A DNA stretch of 17,327 nt. It comes from an uncultured Bacteroidota bacterium. GTDB lineage: Bacteria; Bacteroidota; Bacteroidia; Bacteroidales; F082. Shown here one piece after another: positions 14,686 to 17,327 of the stretch. Under the pieces are notes generated by a model. It was given only the letters and a program-made list of their open reading frames with translations, was not told the origin of the DNA and did not search any database. The position numbers and the translations under genes were made by a program. The DNA is taken from positions 1-17,327 of the forward strand of contig UQNO01000038.1 in assembly GCA_900542475.1 (NCBI GenBank). The letters are read 5' to 3'. Each line of letters starts with the position of its first letter. Position 1 is the stretch's first letter.

Positions 14686-16631
14686 CTTTGTGTGAAAATT
14701 TTATCCACATCAACGGAAAGTCCTATATTGAATGTTGTTCCTGTTGTTGCGGGCGAGTTGCTGTAATAATATTCGGGGACATAATTGAACAAGTTGTCAA
14801 CGCTTGCGTTGATATTTATTCCTCGTCCTATATGTTGCACCACCGAGAGTTTCCAGATGGTATAGCCTGGATATGTGACACGTTGTGTCTTGCTCAAATC
14901 GGTAAGCGAAACATATTCATCGCATGTCACTGCCGACAAAATGCGTCCTGTCAGTGACACATCGAAGCCGTAACGGTTCCACTGCCTGCCATATTCGAAG
15001 CGAGCCGTGGCGCTATGCGGGCGTGTGGAAGAAAGACGCAATCCTTCAGTGTATTTAACGTTGGTGAAAACGTAAGAAAGACGCACACTGAACCCACAAT
15101 CCCAGCGAGCAGAGGCATTGCAGTCGAGGCCGGAGATTGTGAGCGGCGACATATTGTCGTAAACCATGCCGTTCAGCGCCTGGTTCCATATCGTCGTGAT
15201 TCTATTGGAAACCATGTTGTAGAATCCCATAACCGTGATGTTATAGTAATTCCTGGTGTATTCCACCGCCATGCTGAAATTGTGACTCGTTTCAGGCTTC
15301 AAATTGGGGTTGCCGTAAATCATAAAGATGTTTGCCATGTCGAAACTCATGTACATTTCTTTTAAGGTAGGGGCGCGAAAGCCATCGGCATACGAAGCAC
15401 GGAGCGACGTTTTCCCAAACTTATACATCAGACCTAACTTTGGCGAGAAATGATACAGTTTTGAAAGCGAGTAATAGTCATATCTGACAGCCGAAATCAT
15501 GTTCAACTTATCAGTAATGTTCCAGTCAAACTGTGCGAAAGCATCGGCGGTTTGCTGCACATGCGAGCCGTTATCCTTAAACTGGTAGCTCATAAGATAA
15601 TCTCGCATATAATCACCGCCCAGCGTGAGTATGTTTTTCTTTCCGAAAGTGTGGTTATAAAGCGTCCGTGCCATCTGCTGCACATTGCTGTACAAACGCA
15701 CGTCCAGGCCGCTGTTCACAGCGTAGTTGCTCTTGTCATATTGGTCAAAACCGTATGAAAGCATGACATCGTCTTTTTCAGAAATGTCGTATTCCCCTTT
15801 GACACCGCCGCTGAAGTCACGGTAACGGTCGTGCGATGTCTGCTGCGACTCGCGCTCGCGAAAGAAATAACCCGCTCTGCCCGTAAGTCTCAACCCTCCG
15901 TATATAAAACCGACACGTTCCTTGACGTTCAAGGATTTATTGCCATAAATAGTGCTAAAGACACCGTCATTTTTCATTTTTATCGGGTCACATGACGTAT
16001 ATTGGGCTGTCGTGGCAGTACTGAAACGTCCCAGTTTGAACCCCAGTGTCCCGCCATAACGTTGTTTGTTAAACGTGCCGTAGTTGGCATTAAGATTCAA
16101 GTTCCATGGTCTATCTGACTTTTTGCTTATAACATTCACGACACCACCCACTGCGTTGGAGCCATAAAGCGATGAAGAGGCTCCCTTCACAATTTCTATG
16201 CGTTCAACGTCGTCGAGACATAGACGGCTATAGTCGATGTTGTCGAGTGTCTCACCTGCCATGCGTTCACCGTCAACGAGAAAGAGCACCGAGTTGCCGC
16301 CAAAGCCCTGCATATTGAGCGACACCTGCTGATTCATGGAATAAGTGAACTCAATACCGGGAAGCTCGGCCTGCAATAAATCCTGCACATTGCCAACATC
16401 GGTATTCTTGAAATCTCTCGCCTCGATAACACGCGTCACAATGGGTGCGTCTTTCAAAAGCTTTGGAGTGCGCGTCCCTGTAATCACGACAGTCTCAAGG
16501 ATTTTCATATCATTCGGAATGTTAAACTCCAAGGTATCGGCGGCGTATGACAAATCCTGCGAAAAGCCGTTGCCAACAAAAATAAAAGTCAGTGTTAACA
16601 AAAGAACTATATGAAATCGTTTTTCTCTCAT
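14682..16631 (-). CDS. hmuR: HmuR: TonB-dependent outer-membrane heme receptor
   Basis: The 649-residue product has a signal peptide (about 1-24, ending GNGFSQ), a TonB-box-like ETVVITGTR (46-54), a plug domain (about 58-170, with GNSVLFLVDGERM and VERIEIVKGASSSLYGSNAVGGVVNVI, the last split by no gaps) and a beta-barrel to the C-terminus. The heme-receptor signatures are present: FRAP (418-421) and NPNL (441-444). The stretch between them holds no His but four Met (426, 428, 432 and 437). It lacks the SusC-type N-terminal extension. The barrel ends IFTQR, not in a terminal aromatic residue, though Phe is four from the end. It starts nine bases after the hmuY stop and overlaps hmuS by four bases. 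It should import heme delivered by HmuY, using TonB from elsewhere. Confidence 0.94.
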   Translation of the reverse strand: MREKRFHIVLLLTLTFIFVGNGFSQDLSYAADTLEFNIPNDMKILETVVITGTRTPKLLKDAPIVTRVIEARDFKNTDVGNVQDLLQAELPGIEFTYSMNQQVSLNMQGFGGNSVLFLVDGERMAGETLDNIDYSRLCLDDVERIEIVKGASSSLYGSNAVGGVVNVISKKSDRPWNLNLNANYGTFNKQRYGGTLGFKLGRFSTATTAQYTSCDPIKMKNDGVFSTIYGNKSLNVKERVGFIYGGLRLTGRAGYFFRERESQQTSHDRYRDFSGGVKGEYDISEKDDVMLSYGFDQYDKSNYAVNSGLDVRLYSNVQQMARTLYNHTFGKKNILTLGGDYMRDYLMSYQFKDNGSHVQQTADAFAQFDWNITDKLNMISAVRYDYYSLSKLYHFSPKLGLMYKFGKTSLRASYADGFRAPTLKEMYMSFDMANIFMIYGNPNLKPETSHNFSMAVEYTRNYYNITVMGFYNMVSNRITTIWNQALNGMVYDNMSPLTISGLDCNASARWDCGFSVRLSYVFTNVKYTEGLRLSSTRPHSATARFEYGRQWNRYGFDVSLTGRILSAVTCDEYVSLTDLSKTQRVTYPGYTIWKLSVVQHIGRGININASVDNLFNYVPEYYYSNSPATTGTTFNIGLSVDVDKIFTQR

Positions 16632-16640
16632 ATCATATAT

Positions 16641-17273
16641 TTACAACGGATAAATGTAACGTATTGTTATGTAAGACTTTACACTCGACTCATTCATGAA
16701 ATCAGTAAAAAGCAAGGCAGCATAAGAGCCGTCGTCAAGACGCAGCAGATACACTTTTCCCGACAAGGTGTAGATTGGAGGCATGGTACTTGTATCAACA
16801 TTTAGCCAACGCGACAGTTCCTTGTTTATATTGGTATCATGATAAACGACTATTCCATTCATCATACCCGACATATCAACGATGACTTTGCCCATGGTAT
16901 CGGGGACAAAAACACCGTTTTCATAATTGCCCGAGGCTGTCAGGTCTTCAAAAGAAACGAAATCCGTCTGCCGCGCCGCTCCTCCGTTGGTCTTCACATC
17001 ATAACGATGCATCGCGAAATCCCATTTCAGCGGCTCAACGTCACCTTTGACAATGTTGGCTGTGTCAACAATCTTATCTTTCAGATTGATATAAGTCCAC
17101 TTCTCATAATCGCGTGTATCGATAAATATGACACCGCTGTTGTCATTCTCGTTAATCTCCTTGAAACCAAATGGCATAGAGGCAGTCTCCACCTCATCGT
17201 AGAGACTGCCGACAATACCATCACATGATATTAAAATGAGAGATAAACATATAACAACCAATAATTTTTTCAT
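16641..17273 (-). CDS. hmuY: HmuY: heme-binding surface lipoprotein (hemophore-like)
   Basis: The ATG at 17273 gives 210 residues starting MKKLLVVICLSLILISC, a lipoprotein signal with the lipobox Cys at 17; a TTG three codons upstream (17282) is not needed. The HmuY fold signature is clear: YEKWTYINLKDK (56-67), WDFAMHRYDVKTNGG (84-98), IYTLSGKVYLLRLDDGSYA (167-185) and the ending ITIRYIYPL. HmuY captures heme outside the cell and hands it to HmuR. P. gingivalis HmuY holds heme with two His; here the matching places carry Met137/Met138 (His145 is nearby) and Met164, as in Met-ligated homologues of other Bacteroidetes. It is the first gene of the operon. Only 54 bases upstream are in the window, so its iron-responsive control region cannot be judged. 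Confidence 0.93.
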   Translation of the reverse strand: MKKLLVVICLSLILISCDGIVGSLYDEVETASMPFGFKEINENDNSGVIFIDTRDYEKWTYINLKDKIVDTANIVKGDVEPLKWDFAMHRYDVKTNGGAARQTDFVSFEDLTASGNYENGVFVPDTMGKVIVDMSGMMNGIVVYHDTNINKELSRWLNVDTSTMPPIYTLSGKVYLLRLDDGSYAALLFTDFMNESSVKSYITIRYIYPL

Positions 17274-17327
17274 AATCAACAATTATTTTTCCCCTGTAAA
17301 AACAAAATCAATGTTTATTGGCATAGC

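Noticed and set aside
17303..17310. Minus-strand TGATTTTG as an hmuY promoter
   Set aside because: It is one base off the TAnnTTTG consensus, and the -33 region and any iron- or heme-responsive operator would lie outside the window.

Overview
The window looks like the chromosome of an anaerobic member of the Bacteroidales. Four things point there: an hmuYRSTUV-type heme operon, a DUF2723 membrane protein, promoters of the Bacteroidetes TAnnTTTG type, and A/T-rich leaders without Shine-Dalgarno sequences. Base composition and coding style are even throughout. I see no insertion sequence, integrase, phage gene or CRISPR array. The genus cannot be told from the sequence alone.

Layout. Positions 1-3017 (minus strand) hold the first ~1005 residues of a DUF2723 multi-pass membrane protein whose 3' end lies outside the window. 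It diverges from a plus-strand block: tRNA-Gln(TTG) at 3211-3281, an intrinsic terminator, then rimP, nusA and infB (3343-8121). A perfect 13-bp inverted repeat resembling a REP element sits between nusA and infB. IF-2 carries eleven tandem pentapeptides (mostly VEQPK) in its N-terminal linker. The block ends at a very strong hairpin (8168-8210) that can also terminate the opposing gene, a DUF3332-type lipoprotein (8236-8736, minus).

The right half (8956-17273, minus) is a complete six-gene heme-uptake operon read right to left: hmuY, hmuR, hmuS, hmuT, hmuU, hmuV. HmuY is a surface heme-binding lipoprotein, HmuR a TonB-dependent outer-membrane receptor, and HmuS a CobN-like chelatase held by a membrane segment at each end. 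HmuT is a polytopic membrane protein, HmuU a MotA/TolQ/ExbB-type channel and HmuV a DUF2149 protein. The last four junctions overlap by 1 or 4 bases and the first is a 9-base gap, so the genes are tightly coupled.

Most interesting reading. HmuS appears to have its large domain in the periplasm, where ATP is absent, and no ChlI/ChlD or CobS/CobT ATPase partner is present. HmuU is ExbB-like, and HmuV has an ExbD/TolR-like pattern (an Asp at the start of its only membrane helix). Together this suggests a heme-dismantling chelatase driven by the proton motive force. HmuY and HmuR also lack histidine at places where some relatives use it to hold heme, and carry methionines there instead. These functional ideas are inferences; the gene identities are much firmer.
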